This document shows, piece by piece, positions 17,059 through 27,151 of a DNA stretch of 64,000 nt (its first letter is position 1; every line of letters begins with the position of its first letter). The translations under genes were made by a program, and so were the position numbers. Below the pieces are notes generated by a model that ran no database searches, was not told the origin of the DNA, and worked only from the letters and a program-made list of their open reading frames with translations. The stretch lies in NCBI GenBank assembly GCA_028277405.1, contig JANQGH010000071.1, positions 1 through 64,000 of the forward strand, in the 5' to 3' direction. The stretch comes from Alphaproteobacteria bacterium (lineage in GTDB: Bacteria; Pseudomonadota; Alphaproteobacteria; DSM-16000; Inquilinaceae).

Positions 17059-17958
17059 ATGACCGACACCCCGTTTGGCTCAGAAGACAAGGTCGGCACA
17101 CAGCCGATCAAAGGCCGCAGCCTGTGGAGCGATGCCTGGCACCGCCTGCTGAAGAACAAGGCAGCGGTCACCGCGATGATCATTCTCGGGATCATCGCGA
17201 TCCTCTGCGTCTTCGGCCCGATGCTGACGCCCCATTCGATCGACGCGATCAACTGGGCGGCCATCAGCCAGCCGCCGACCCTGGAGAATTTCTACATCTT
17301 CGGCACCGACGGCAATGGCCGCGACTTGCTGACCCGGGTCCTGATGGGCGGCCGGGTTTCCCTGATGATCGGCATCATCGCCACGCTGGTTAGCCTGATC
17401 ATTGGCGTCACCTATGGCGCCGTCGCCGGCTTTTTCGGCGGCCGTATCGACACGCTGATGATGCGCTTCGTCGACATTCTGTATTCCCTGCCGTTCATGT
17501 TCTTCGTGATCCTGCTGATCGTCGTCTTCGGCCGGAACTTCATCCTGATCTTCGTCGCCGTCGGGGCGGTCGAATGGCTGGACATGGCCCGCATCGTGCG
17601 CGGGCAGACCCTGTCGGTCCGCCGGCGCGAGTTCATCGAGGCCGCCCAGGCGTCCGGCGTTTCCAACTTCAACATCATCCGCCGGCACGTCATTCCCAAC
17701 ACGTTGGGGCCCGTGATCGTCTACATGACCCTGACGGTGCCCAAGGTGATCCTGCTGGAAAGCTTCCTCAGCTTCCTGGGCCTCGGCATCCAGGAGCCGA
17801 TGACCAGTTGGGGCGTCCTGATCAAGGAGGGGGCGGACAATATGGAATCCGCGCCCTGGATGCTGATCTTCCCGGGCATCTTCCTGGCGGCCACCCTGTA
17901 CTGCCTGAATTTCATCGGCGACGGGCTGCGCGACGCGCTGGACCCGAAGGATCGTTAA
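17059..17958 (+). CDS. oppC: ABC transporter permease, OppC/DppC type, cluster 1
   Basis: This is a 299-residue inner-membrane permease with six spans. The family's hydrophilic N-terminus (SLWSDAWHRLLKNKAAV) precedes the first span. The FGTDGNGRDLLTRVLMGGRVSL segment is the typical OppC extracytoplasmic motif, and the ATPase contact loop is FIEAAQASGVSNFNIIRRHVIPN. The start is 21 bases after oppB. It completes the heterodimeric membrane channel of the transporter. Confidence 0.94.
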   Translation: MTDTPFGSEDKVGTQPIKGRSLWSDAWHRLLKNKAAVTAMIILGIIAILCVFGPMLTPHSIDAINWAAISQPPTLENFYIFGTDGNGRDLLTRVLMGGRVSLMIGIIATLVSLIIGVTYGAVAGFFGGRIDTLMMRFVDILYSLPFMFFVILLIVVFGRNFILIFVAVGAVEWLDMARIVRGQTLSVRRREFIEAAQASGVSNFNIIRRHVIPNTLGPVIVYMTLTVPKVILLESFLSFLGLGIQEPMTSWGVLIKEGADNMESAPWMLIFPGIFLAATLYCLNFIGDGLRDALDPKDR

Positions 17959-17988
17959 GGCGTTGTTCGAAAGAAGGATGATCAGGAT

Positions 17989-19050
<1,062 letters not shown>

Positions 19051-19100
19051 CCGACCCAATCGCCAGCCCACAAAGCCAGTCCACAAAGCCCATCAGCCGC

Positions 19101-20153
19101 ATGCCCGATAGCCATACAGCCAGCAGCCAGCCGATCTTATCCGTCCGCGATTTGAAAGTGCATTTCGCGATGCCCAAGCGCGGCCTGTTCAGCAGCCATC
19201 GCGACTATGTAAAAGCGGTCGACGGCATCAGCTTCGACCTGAAACCCGGCGAGACGATGGGGATCGTCGGCGAGAGCGGCTGCGGCAAGTCGACCTTGGG
19301 GCGCGCGGTCTTGCGTCTGATCGACCCGACCGGCGGGCAGGTGGTGTGGCTGGGCGAGGATCTGGCACAGCTGTCAACGTCCGGCATGCGCTCCAAGCGC
19401 GAGGATATGCAGATCATCTTTCAGGACCCGCTGGCGTCGCTCGACCCGCGCATGACCGTGGGCGACATCATCGCCGAGCCGCTGCGCACCTTCAAGCCGG
19501 AGGTGACCAAGCAGCAGGCGCGCGAGCATGTCAGGGAACTGATGGCCCAGGTCGGCCTGATGCCGGAAATGATCAACCGCTATCCGCACGAGTTCTCGGG
19601 CGGACAGTGCCAACGGATCGGCATCGCCCGGGCGATGATCTTGCGGCCCAAGCTGGTGATCTGCGACGAGCCGGTGTCGGCGCTCGACGTCTCGATCCAG
19701 AGCCAGATCGTCAATTTGTTGATGGAGCTGCAGCGGGACATGAACCTGTCCCTGATCTTCATCAGCCACGATCTCAGCGTCGTCCGGCACATCAGCCACC
19801 GGATCATGGTGCTGTATCTGGGCAAGCTGGTCGAGGTGGCCGACCGCGACAGCATCTATGACAACCCCAGGCACCCCTATACCCAGGCGCTGATTTCGGC
19901 CGTGCCGCTGCCCGACCCGGATGCCGAGCGCAGCAAGTCCCGCGTGGTGCTGACGGGCGATCTGCCGTCGCCGCTGAACCCGCCCAGCGGCTGCTATTTC
20001 CGCACCCGCTGCCCGCGCGCGACCGACCTGTGCGCCCAGCAGGAGCCGCCGCTGGTCGATGTCGAGGACGGCCACCGGGCCGCCTGCCACTATTGGGACA
20101 GCGAACCGCTGACCAGTTCCACGGAAACGTCCCGAAGCGGCCCGGAAACCTGA
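19101..20153 (+). CDS. oppF: Oligopeptide ABC transporter ATP-binding protein, OppF type, cluster 1
   Basis: This is a 350-residue ATPase that pairs with OppD. Walker A is GESGCGKST, the signature is [15 protein letters not shown] and Walker B is LVICDEPVSALDV. The C-terminal oligo_HPY block contains LPSPLNPPSGCYFRTRCPRATDLC. It is the last gene of the operon. The 50 bases before it contain two short copies of CCACAAAGCC and no evident Shine-Dalgarno, so translation may depend on coupling to oppD. An intrinsic terminator lies about 18 bases after its stop. Confidence 0.93.
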   Translation: MPDSHTASSQPILSVRDLKVHFAMPKRGLFSSHRDYVKAVDGISFDLKPGETMGIVGESGCGKSTLGRAVLRLIDPTGGQVVWLGEDLAQLSTSGMRSKREDMQIIFQDPLASLDPRMTVGDIIAEPLRTFKPEVTKQQAREHVRELMAQVGLMPEMINRYPHEFSGGQCQRIGIARAMILRPKLVICDEPVSALDVSIQSQIVNLLMELQRDMNLSLIFISHDLSVVRHISHRIMVLYLGKLVEVADRDSIYDNPRHPYTQALISAVPLPDPDAERSKSRVVLTGDLPSPLNPPSGCYFRTRCPRATDLCAQQEPPLVDVEDGHRAACHYWDSEPLTSSTETSRSGPET

Positions 20154-20165
20154 CGCGCGGCTGGC

Positions 20166-20198
20166 AAAAAACGGGGCGCCGACCCGTTTGGCGCCCCG
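20166..20198 (-). terminator. Bidirectional intrinsic terminator between oppF and the PfpI-like gene
   Basis: A perfect 9-bp stem, CGGGGCGCC (20172-20180) with GGCGCCCCG (20190-20198), has a 9-base loop. On the minus strand it is followed directly by six T residues (20166-20171 read as AAAAAA on the plus strand), a classic intrinsic terminator for the leftward gene. It can also stop the rightward opp operon, though the T-run on that side is weak. Confidence 0.85.
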
Positions 20199-20238
20199 AG
20201 TGTTCTCTCTATCAGGGGGTTGATTGTGTCGAGACGGC

Positions 20239-20805
20239 TCAGGCCGCCTCGGCGACAGAGCCATCACCCCCGAGATGGCTCATCACGATGCTTGTCACCT
20301 CCGGCCCCTCAAGGCCGGCGCGGACGGTCAGCAGCGACCCATCGACCTGGCTGGTCGCCTCGCCGTCAACGTTCGCGCCCGCGGCACCCAGCGCCTCGGC
20401 GCTCTCGCCTTCCGCAACGACGCTGCGGCCGGCGGCGCGCTCGGCGCCGACCAGCAGGCTCGCGGCATCGCCGACCAGGACCACGGGCTTGTCACCATCC
20501 AGAAAACCCTTCAGGAAGCGGTTTGTGTGCGCGCTCTTGGCCAGGGCGATGATACTGCGATGACCGCCGGGAACAAGTAGCGCGTCGAAATCGGCCGCCA
20601 TTTGTGTCGACAGCGCGCCATCGATCGGGAAATAGTGCCCCCAGGCGGCACCGTGCCAGCCATTGACCAGCGCGGTCTCCGACGAGACCAGCTTGACGCT
20701 TGCGCCCGCACCCAACAGAGCCTTCTGCGGCTCTGTCATCTCAATCTCTTCAAAACCATTCGCAACCAACAGCGCAATCGTCTTGCCAGCGAGGGACTCG
20801 GTCAT
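20239..20805 (-). CDS. DJ-1/PfpI-family protein lacking the nucleophilic cysteine
   Basis: This 188-residue protein has the class-I glutamine-amidotransferase-like fold of DJ-1/PfpI. The opening KTIALLVANGFEEIEMTEPQKALLGAG contains the family's conserved glutamate (Glu19/Glu20). FDALLVPGGHRSI is the usual VPGG strand-turn. The nucleophile elbow normally reads AxCHG; here it reads LVGDAAS (residues 110-116), with Gly112 and Asp113 in place of Cys-His. The whole protein has no cysteine. Protease, glyoxalase-III or deglycase activity of the usual type is therefore unlikely. Closest in style are the larger-loop catalase-C-terminal and PfpI relatives that also lack it. The gene is monocistronic with its own terminator. 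Confidence 0.82.
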   Translation of the reverse strand: MTESLAGKTIALLVANGFEEIEMTEPQKALLGAGASVKLVSSETALVNGWHGAAWGHYFPIDGALSTQMAADFDALLVPGGHRSIIALAKSAHTNRFLKGFLDGDKPVVLVGDAASLLVGAERAAGRSVVAEGESAEALGAAGANVDGEATSQVDGSLLTVRAGLEGPEVTSIVMSHLGGDGSVAEAA

Positions 20806-21148
20806 TCGGCTCTTCTCCTTACATCAGCGTTTGTTGGTCACTTGCGCCAGACCCCGTGGCCGGCAGACCGTTTGGGTGACGACGAGGACTGCCGCTCCCC
20901 CCGTGTGACCGCGAAGAACGATCGAGCCCAAACCGCGGGCCCCTCTAGCCGTCTGTTGTCAATCTCAGCCGTCCGCGCCTCGCGAGAAGACGGACCGGCG
21001 GCAGCGCGTCGCGCGCTTTTGAAGCTTCTTGACGTGGTCTAGGTGATCCTTGACCGGCTGAAAGTCAATGGCAATTGCGGCCGCGCATGGCAGATGCGAC
21101 GCGATGTCAGCCCCCTGTGCCACGGCACTCGTTCGGAAGTGCCGGCAC
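20806..21148. other. 340-bp interval between the PfpI-like gene and tRNA-Gly
   Basis: No gene is recognised here. It should contain the leftward promoter of the PfpI-like gene and the 3' trailer of the tRNA. A 7-bp stem, CGGCACT (21123-21129) with AGTGCCG (21138-21144), directly follows the tRNA 3' end in transcription direction; no U-run follows it, so it may be a processing hairpin rather than a terminator. Confidence 0.4.
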
Positions 21149-21222
21149 TGGAGCGGGCGAGGGGAATCGAACCCCCGTCGTAAGCTTGGGAAGCTTCTGC
21201 TCTGCCATTGAGCTACGCCCGC
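21149..21222 (-). tRNA. tRNA-Gly, anticodon CCC
   Basis: The minus strand folds as a complete 74-nt cloverleaf. The acceptor GCGGGCG pairs with CGCCCGC, and the D arm starts GCTCAATGGCAGAGC. The anticodon loop TTCCCAA gives anticodon CCC, read between GAAGC and GCTTA with only the outermost stem pair mismatched. The T arm GGGGTTCGATTCCCC is perfect. The terminal CCA is encoded (21149-21151). It reads the glycine codon GGG. Confidence 0.95.
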
Positions 21223-21403
21223 CGGATGCCGGGAAAATCGGCTGACTTCCCGAACACAATTGCGTTATAGGCACGGCAAAGCGGGCAATCAAGCGCCGGG
21301 CCAACGGGTTTGGCGCGTGCCCGGCGAGCCCAAGCGGCTGGACGGAGGGCGGCTTTGGGACCACATTTGGGGCAAGAAGCGCAAACGCGGCGGTGATTTG
21401 ACC

Positions 21404-21796
21404 ATGTATACATCCGAAACGAACGGCATACGGGTTAGCGTCGAGCCGACCTTTTTGGACGATCAGAGTACGCCGGACGAGAGCCACTATGTCTGGGCCT
21501 ATCGCGTCCACATCGAGAACAACAGCGCCCGGACGGTGCAGCTGCGTAACCGTTACTGGCGGATTACCGACGCCGCCGGCCTGGTTCACGAGGTCCGCGG
21601 ACCCGGCGTCGTCGGCAAGGAACCCGTGCTGGAGCCGGGAGAGACGTACGACTATACCAGCGGCGCGCCGCTGAAAACGCCATCGGGCATCATGGTGGGG
21701 TCCTATGAGATGGAATCGCCCAACGGCGATCGGTTCGATGTCGCGATCCCGGCTTTTTCGCTGGACAGCCCTTATCAGGCCGTTCGACTGAACTAA
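21404..21796 (+). CDS. apaG: ApaG-domain protein
   Basis: This is a 130-residue immunoglobulin-like (fibronectin III-type) cytoplasmic protein. It has the family landmarks [55 protein letters not shown] and [20 protein letters not shown]. ApaG was linked genetically to Co2+/Mg2+ resistance in enterobacteria, but the molecular role is still unclear. The ATG at 21404 was chosen although the frame stays open upstream, because homology begins there. It precedes folE by about 100 bases on the same strand. Confidence 0.93.
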   Translation: MYTSETNGIRVSVEPTFLDDQSTPDESHYVWAYRVHIENNSARTVQLRNRYWRITDAAGLVHEVRGPGVVGKEPVLEPGETYDYTSGAPLKTPSGIMVGSYEMESPNGDRFDVAIPAFSLDSPYQAVRLN

Positions 21797-21898
21797 GCTA
21801 TGATCTACGCCATCGGGGCGAACGTAGGATTGCCCGATGGTCGCCCGATGATCGATCGAGGCCACGCGCCAGCGGATTTAAGCCGAGGAAACTGTTTC

Positions 21899-22543
21899 AT
21901 GTGCCCTGCTGACAGCTCGTTTTCAGCCAAAGTCGTGTCCGCCGTTGCGCGGGCCGGCGACGAGGGATCTATCGTCAAGCCTTCGCGGACCGAGGCGGAG
22001 AACGCCGTGCGCGTTCTCTTGCGCTGGATCGGCGAAGACCCGCGCCGCGAGGGCTTGGAGGAGACCCCGAAACGTGTCGTCGACAGCTATGACGAGTATT
22101 TCGGCGGCTATGCCCTCGACCCTGCCGAGATCCTGTCGCGTACGTTTGAAGAGGTCGATGGCTATGACGAGATGGTCGTCCTGCGCGGGATCGATTTTCA
22201 GAGCCATTGCGAACACCACATGGTGCCCATCATCGGCAAGGCCTATGTCGCCTATCTGCCGAAGAGCCGGGTTGTCGGCATTTCCAAACTGGCGCGCGTG
22301 GTCGACGCCTTCGCGCGGCGCTTGCAGATACAAGAGCGGATGACGGCGCAGATCGCGAACACGATCCAGGAGGTTTTGCAGCCCCTCGGCGTCGCCATCG
22401 TCCTGGTGTCGGAGCATCAATGCATGACCACGCGGGGGGTCAGCAAGCCCGACGCGACCATGGCCACCTCGCGCATGCTCGGCGCCTTCAAGGACGACCC
22501 GGCGCTGCGGCGCGAGTTCCAGGCGCTGGCCGGCATCGGCTGA
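21899..22543 (+). CDS. folE: GTP cyclohydrolase I
   Basis: This cytoplasmic enzyme makes 7,8-dihydroneopterin triphosphate from GTP, the first step of folate synthesis and of some deazapurine pathways. The 214-residue protein contains the zinc site in [20 protein letters not shown] and the second cysteine in [15 protein letters not shown]. It also has [28 protein letters not shown]. These are the usual type-I motifs. The ATG at 21899 has GAGGAA 10 bases upstream; the frame remains open to 21800 without family resemblance. Confidence 0.96.
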   Translation: MCPADSSFSAKVVSAVARAGDEGSIVKPSRTEAENAVRVLLRWIGEDPRREGLEETPKRVVDSYDEYFGGYALDPAEILSRTFEEVDGYDEMVVLRGIDFQSHCEHHMVPIIGKAYVAYLPKSRVVGISKLARVVDAFARRLQIQERMTAQIANTIQEVLQPLGVAIVLVSEHQCMTTRGVSKPDATMATSRMLGAFKDDPALRREFQALAGIG

Positions 22544-22699
22544 CCTGCATCGGGGCCGATACCCGCCCGGTGCCATTCCGTTCAACTAGACGATCTTACC
22601 TGCGCGCTGGACAGGCGCCATCGGGAGGGCCATCATTTGCCGCCGGCCGCCGACCGGCCCAGCACTCCCATCGGCTGAGCCGGGTGACGCAAGCTTCCC

Positions 22700-24151
22700 G
22701 TGTTTGACTACCGCCCCATTACCTTCGTTATCGGCATTCTGTTGTCGATCCTGGCCGCGGCCATGATCTTGCCCGCCCTTGTCGACATCGCCTATGGGCA
22801 TGCCGATTGGGCCGTGTTCCTGGCCTCCTCGGCGGTGACGCTGTTTTTCGGCTTGATCCTGATCCTGGGCAGCCGGTCCAGCGGCTTCACGTTGAAGCTG
22901 CGCCAGGCGTTTATCCTGACCACGGCTGCCTGGGTCATCCTGCCGGCGTTCGGTGCGCTGCCCTTCGTGTTTTCCGAACTGCGGCTGAGCTACACCGACG
23001 CGTTCTTCGAAGCCATGTCGGGCATCACCACCACGGGTTCGACGGTGATCACGGGGCTGGACTCCGCGCCGCCCGGCATTCTGCTCTGGCGGGCGCTGTT
23101 GCAGTGGCTCGGCGGCATCGGCATCATCGTCATGGCCTTGTCCGTGCTGCCCCTGATGCGGGTCGGCGGCATGCAGCTCTTTCGCATGGAAAGCTCCGAC
23201 ACGTCGGAAAAGGTGCTGCCGCGCGCGGCGCAGATCGCCAGTTCGATCGGCTTCATCTATGTCGCCATGACGTTGATCTGCGCGGGTTTCTACGCGCTAT
23301 CCGGCATGCCGCTGTTCGATTCGGTGGCGCACGCCATGACGACCATCGCCACAGGCGGCTTTTCAACCTCCGACCTGTCGATCGGCGGATTTGCCAGTGC
23401 GGGAACGGATTACGTCGCCACGGTCTTCATGATCTTGGGCGGCCTGCCCTTCGTGCTTTATCTGAGGGCCGTGCGCGGCGACATCATGCCCTTGCTGCGC
23501 GACAGCCAGGTCCAATGGTTCCTGTCGATCCTGGCGGGCTTCATCGTCATGCTGACGATCTACCTGTGGGCCAGCGAGAACCAGCTCGGCCTGTTGCTCG
23601 CCTTCCGGCTGGCGGCCTTCAACACGGTCTCGGTGATGACCGGAACCGGCTACGCCACGTCGGACTACTGGCTGTGGGGCACGTTCCCGGCCGCCTGTCT
23701 GTTCTTCTTGATGTTTTTCGGCGGTTGCGCCGGGTCGACCACCTGCGGGGTCAAGATCTTTCGCATTCAGGTGCTCTACGCCACCATGCGCAGCCAGATG
23801 CGCAAGCTGAACCATCCGAACGGCGTCTTTCTGATCTATTACAACAAAAAGCCGGTCTCGGAGAGCGTCAGCTCCTCCGTCATGGCGTTCTTCTTCCTCT
23901 ATGTCATCTGCTTTGCCGCCCTGGCGGTCGGTCTCGCCCTGCTGGGGCTCGACTTCGTCACCGCCGTTTCGGCCGCGGCGACATCGATTTCCAATGTCGG
24001 GCCGGGCCTGGGACCGATCATCGGGCCGGCCGGCAACTTCATGCCGCTGCCGGATGCGGCCCTGTGGCTGATGTCGTTCGGCATGCTGCTGGGCCGGCTG
24101 GAACTGTTCACGGTTCTGATCCTGTTCGCGCCGAGCTTTTGGCGGGGCTAG
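22700..24151 (+). CDS. trkH: TrkH-family potassium uptake protein
   Basis: This is a 483-residue inner-membrane K+ channel-like subunit of the Trk system. Four M1-P-M2 repeats are visible through selectivity-filter-like segments such as ITTTGSTVI, TIATGGFS, TGTGYA and ISNVGPGLG. It begins with GTG (MFDYRPITFVIGILLSILAAAMILPAL), which matches the usual TrkH N-terminus. It needs the NAD-binding TrkA, not found in this window. The argE start follows three bases after its stop, suggesting co-transcription. Confidence 0.94.
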   Translation: MFDYRPITFVIGILLSILAAAMILPALVDIAYGHADWAVFLASSAVTLFFGLILILGSRSSGFTLKLRQAFILTTAAWVILPAFGALPFVFSELRLSYTDAFFEAMSGITTTGSTVITGLDSAPPGILLWRALLQWLGGIGIIVMALSVLPLMRVGGMQLFRMESSDTSEKVLPRAAQIASSIGFIYVAMTLICAGFYALSGMPLFDSVAHAMTTIATGGFSTSDLSIGGFASAGTDYVATVFMILGGLPFVLYLRAVRGDIMPLLRDSQVQWFLSILAGFIVMLTIYLWASENQLGLLLAFRLAAFNTVSVMTGTGYATSDYWLWGTFPAACLFFLMFFGGCAGSTTCGVKIFRIQVLYATMRSQMRKLNHPNGVFLIYYNKKPVSESVSSSVMAFFFLYVICFAALAVGLALLGLDFVTAVSAAATSISNVGPGLGPIIGPAGNFMPLPDAALWLMSFGMLLGRLELFTVLILFAPSFWRG

Positions 24152-24153
24152 GC

Positions 24154-25335
24154 ATGGTCGGGGCGGTGGAAGAGGACGCGATCGGCATCCTGGCGAGGCT
24201 GATCGCGTTCGACAGCGTCTCGACCCGCCCGAACCGGCCCCTGATCGATTGGGTCGCCGACTATCTGGCCGGCCACGGCGTCGACGCCTTCGTGCAGCCG
24301 AACGCGGACGGCACCAAGGCCAATCTTTTCGCCACCATCGGGCCGGATCAGGAAGGCGGCATCGTGCTGTCCGGGCACACGGATGTCGTTCCGGTCGACG
24401 ACCAGGTCTGGCAGACCGACCCGTTCACATTGAGCGTCCGCGATGGCCGCCTTTATGGCCGGGGCACCGCGGATATGAAGGGCTTCGTCGCCCTTTGCCT
24501 GGCCCTGGTGCCCATCTTGAAAGGACGGACGCTGACCACGCCGGTCCACCTGGCCTTTTCCTATGACGAGGAGGTCGGGTGCCTGGGCGTGCCGCATCTC
24601 GTCGACCATGTCCTGGCCAACCTGCCGAAACCGAAGCTGGCGATCATCGGCGAACCGACATCGATGCGGCCGGTCAACGCCCATAAGGGCGTGCAGATGT
24701 TCCGCACGGTGGTGACCGGCAAGGAGGCCCATTCCAGCCTTAGCCATCTGGGCACCAACGCCATCGTCGCGGCGGCCGAGATCGTCTCCGTGCTCGACCG
24801 GGCCGCCCAAAGGCTGGAGCGGGACACCGACCGCAAAAACGGCTTCGACCCGCCCTGGTCGACCTTGAATGTGGGCGTCATCGAAGGGGGCACGGCCCTC
24901 AACATCATTCCCAACCGATGCGAGGTCTCGTGGGACTACCGGCCAATGCCGGGCGAGGATACGGCCGCGACCCTGGCGTCGATCTGGGACGAGATCGATC
25001 ATGACATCGTGCCGAGGCTGCGGGCGCGGCATGCCGACGCCACGATCGAAACCGAACGGCTGTGCAACGTTCCTTGCCTGGCGCCCGACCCGGACGGCAT
25101 TGCCGAGACACTCGCGCGTTCGCTGACCGGCGCCAACGAGTCGGGCACCGTGCCGTTCGGCACCGAGGCCGGCGTCTTTCAGCGGGCGGGCATCTCGGCC
25201 GTGGTCATCGGGCCGGGCGACATCGCCCAGGCCCACCAGCCGGACGAGTATCTGACGCGCCGCCAATTGGCCGCCGGGGCCGATTTTCTGCTGAAACTCG
25301 CCGACCGGGCGGCCGGCGATCAGGTGTTGGCGTAG
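24154..25335 (+). CDS. argE: Acetylornithine deacetylase (M20 family)
   Basis: This is a 393-residue cytoplasmic metallohydrolase that releases ornithine from N-acetylornithine. The zinc ligands and catalytic residues are in SGHTDVVPV (His75, Asp77), GRGTADMKGF (Asp107) and SYDEEVGCLG (Glu139, Glu140). GEPTSMRPVNAHKG and GTEAGVFQRAGI also fit ArgE. The frame is open far upstream through trkH, but the ATG at 24154 gives the family N-terminus. argF and argD lie nearby on the opposite strand, which supports the arginine assignment over DapE. Its end overlaps the hslO end by 16 bases. Confidence 0.92.
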   Translation: MVGAVEEDAIGILARLIAFDSVSTRPNRPLIDWVADYLAGHGVDAFVQPNADGTKANLFATIGPDQEGGIVLSGHTDVVPVDDQVWQTDPFTLSVRDGRLYGRGTADMKGFVALCLALVPILKGRTLTTPVHLAFSYDEEVGCLGVPHLVDHVLANLPKPKLAIIGEPTSMRPVNAHKGVQMFRTVVTGKEAHSSLSHLGTNAIVAAAEIVSVLDRAAQRLERDTDRKNGFDPPWSTLNVGVIEGGTALNIIPNRCEVSWDYRPMPGEDTAATLASIWDEIDHDIVPRLRARHADATIETERLCNVPCLAPDPDGIAETLARSLTGANESGTVPFGTEAGVFQRAGISAVVIGPGDIAQAHQPDEYLTRRQLAAGADFLLKLADRAAGDQVLA

Positions 25336-26261
25336 AGCCGGGCCAGATCCTCCGGCCCGAAGGTGTAGTCGGTGGTGCAGAACTCGCACGCGACATGGAC
25401 CAGGCCGTCATCCTCGGTCAGGCCGGCGACCTCCGCCTCGGGCAGGGCGGCCAGCACCTTCGACACCTTTTCTGCCGAACAGCGGCACCGGGCCGCCAGC
25501 GGTTTCGGATCGAACACCCGCACCCCGTCCTCGTGGAACAGGCGGTAGAGCAGATCGGTCGATGCCAATGAGGGTGACAGCAGTTCTGCGTCGGTAACGC
25601 TGGCCATCAGCACCATGGCGCGCCGCCAGTCATCCTCATGATCGCTGGGCGTCAGCTCGGTCTGCGGGCCAGGCAAACGTTGGATCATGAGGCCGCCGGA
25701 ACGCCATTTGCCCTCCGCGCTCTTGGCCACCGCCACCTGGATGCCGGCATCGATCTGTTCCGACTGGCGAAAATAGTGCTGAAGACAGCCTGACAGCGTG
25801 TCTCCGACCAGTTCGACGATGCCCTGATAGCGCTGGGTATGCTCGCCCTGGTCGACCGTGAAGGCGAGATGCCCCTGCCCCAGCCACTGACCCGCCGGCC
25901 CCTCGTTAGCCGCCGCCGAAACCATCGCCGACTTGTCCGGGTCGAACCCGGCATAGCCACGCAAGGCGCCTTCTGAGGTGATGTCGGCAACCAGCAGGGA
26001 CACCGGGCCGCTGCCACGCGCCTGCAGGGTGAAAAAGCCGTCGAACTTCAGGGCGGTCGCCATCAACACCGCCAATGTCAGCATCTCGCCCAGCAAGGTG
26101 GCGACGGGCGGCGGGTAGTTGTGCCGATCCAGCACCTCGTGCAGCGCGGGGCCAAGCCGGACCAGCCGGCCGCGCAGGCGCGAGGCTTCGATTTGGAAGG
26201 GCAGCGCCTGATCGTCGAAGGCGGCCGTGCCGCCGGATCTGTCGCCTAACTCAGGCACCAC
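25320..26261 (-). CDS. hslO: Hsp33 redox-regulated chaperone
   Basis: Hsp33 is a cytoplasmic holdase activated by oxidative unfolding. The 313-residue protein shows the N-terminal [25 protein letters not shown] and [21 protein letters not shown]. The C-terminal zinc switch has the CxC (CRCS) and CxxC (CEFC) pairs. The start is a GTG: two adjacent GTG codons at 26259-26261 and 26256-26258 both lie inside the end of argF, with AAGGGGA upstream. I report the first. The gene is the third of the argD-argF-hslO operon, an arrangement found in other alphaproteobacteria. Confidence 0.92.
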   Translation of the reverse strand: MVPELGDRSGGTAAFDDQALPFQIEASRLRGRLVRLGPALHEVLDRHNYPPPVATLLGEMLTLAVLMATALKFDGFFTLQARGSGPVSLLVADITSEGALRGYAGFDPDKSAMVSAAANEGPAGQWLGQGHLAFTVDQGEHTQRYQGIVELVGDTLSGCLQHYFRQSEQIDAGIQVAVAKSAEGKWRSGGLMIQRLPGPQTELTPSDHEDDWRRAMVLMASVTDAELLSPSLASTDLLYRLFHEDGVRVFDPKPLAARCRCSAEKVSKVLAALPEAEVAGLTEDDGLVHVACEFCTTDYTFGPEDLARLYANT

Positions 26262-27151
26262 AGAAGGATCCCCTTCTGGGCGTGCAGCCGGTTTTCCGCC
26301 TCGTCCCAGACCACGGATTGGGGCCCGTCGAGCACGGCGTCCGTCACCTCCTCGCCACGATGGGCGGGCAGGCAATGCATGAAAACGGCGTCGGGCTTGG
26401 CCAGCGCCATCAGGCTCTCGTTGACCTGATACCCGCGCAACAGATTGTGCCGCGACGGCGCGTCGCGATCGCCCATAGAGACCCAGGTGTCCGTGACGAC
26501 GCAGTCGGCATCGCGCACCGTGGTTTCCGGGTCCTCGCCGACCGTGACGGTGGCCCCCTGGCGGTGCGCCCATTCGATCATCGCCCTGGGCGGCGCCAGC
26601 GGGTCCGGGCAGGCCATGTGCAGTTCGAAACCGAACATGGCCGCGGCACGGATCCAGGATTTGGCGACATTGTTGCCGTCGCCGGACCAAACCACGCGGG
26701 CGCCCGCGATCGGCCCCTTCTTTTCCTCATACGTCATCACGTCGGCCATGAGCTGGCAGGGATGGCTGTCGTCCGTCAGGCCGTTGATGACCGGAACCGT
26801 CGCGGCGTCGGCCATTTCCATCAGCCGATCCTCGCCATGGGTGCGCAGCATGATGGCGTCGACATAGCGCGACAGCACGCGGGCCGTGTCGCCGATGGTC
26901 TCGCCGCGGCCGAGCTGGATTTCCTCGCCGAACAGCATGAGGGGCTGGCCGCCAAGCTGGCGCACGCCGACCTCGAACGAGACGCGCGTGCGGGTCGACG
27001 GCTTCTCGAAGATCAGCGCGACCGTTTTGCCGGCCAATGGCTGCTCGCGATCGCCCTTGGGATCGTCGCGCTTGACCGCCGACGCCGTGTCCAGGATCGC
27101 CCGCAGCCCCTCGCGCCCGACCTGGTGCAGATGCAGGAAGTGCTTAGGCAT
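26246..27151 (-). CDS. argF: Ornithine carbamoyltransferase
   Basis: This enzyme condenses ornithine with carbamoyl phosphate to citrulline in arginine synthesis. The 301-residue protein has the carbamoyl-phosphate site [21 protein letters not shown], the SHPCQLMAD segment and the ornithine/catalytic [11 protein letters not shown]. The ATG at 27151, overlapping the argD stop by eight bases, gives MPKHFLHL and is preferred over an upstream ATG. The 3' end overlaps the GTG start of hslO, so three genes are translationally chained. Confidence 0.96.
   Translation of the reverse strand: MPKHFLHLHQVGREGLRAILDTASAVKRDDPKGDREQPLAGKTVALIFEKPSTRTRVSFEVGVRQLGGQPLMLFGEEIQLGRGETIGDTARVLSRYVDAIMLRTHGEDRLMEMADAATVPVINGLTDDSHPCQLMADVMTYEEKKGPIAGARVVWSGDGNNVAKSWIRAAAMFGFELHMACPDPLAPPRAMIEWAHRQGATVTVGEDPETTVRDADCVVTDTWVSMGDRDAPSRHNLLRGYQVNESLMALAKPDAVFMHCLPAHRGEEVTDAVLDGPQSVVWDEAENRLHAQKGILLWCLS

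Noticed and set aside
19066-19092. Repeated CCACAAAGCC before oppF as a regulatory site
   Set aside because: Only two short copies in low-complexity, Ala/Pro-coding-like DNA; no symmetry or phasing.
21123-21144. Terminator after tRNA-Gly
   Set aside because: A 7-bp stem is present but no U-run follows on the minus strand, so only a processing hairpin is suggested in the interval note.
21149-21222. tRNA-Gly as attachment site of the integrase
   Set aside because: It is more than 9 kb from the integrase with core genes between, and no duplicated tRNA 3' end was found.
22807-24153. In-frame upstream extension of argE through trkH
   Set aside because: The extension has no similarity and lies wholly in another frame of trkH; ArgE homology starts at the ATG at 24154.
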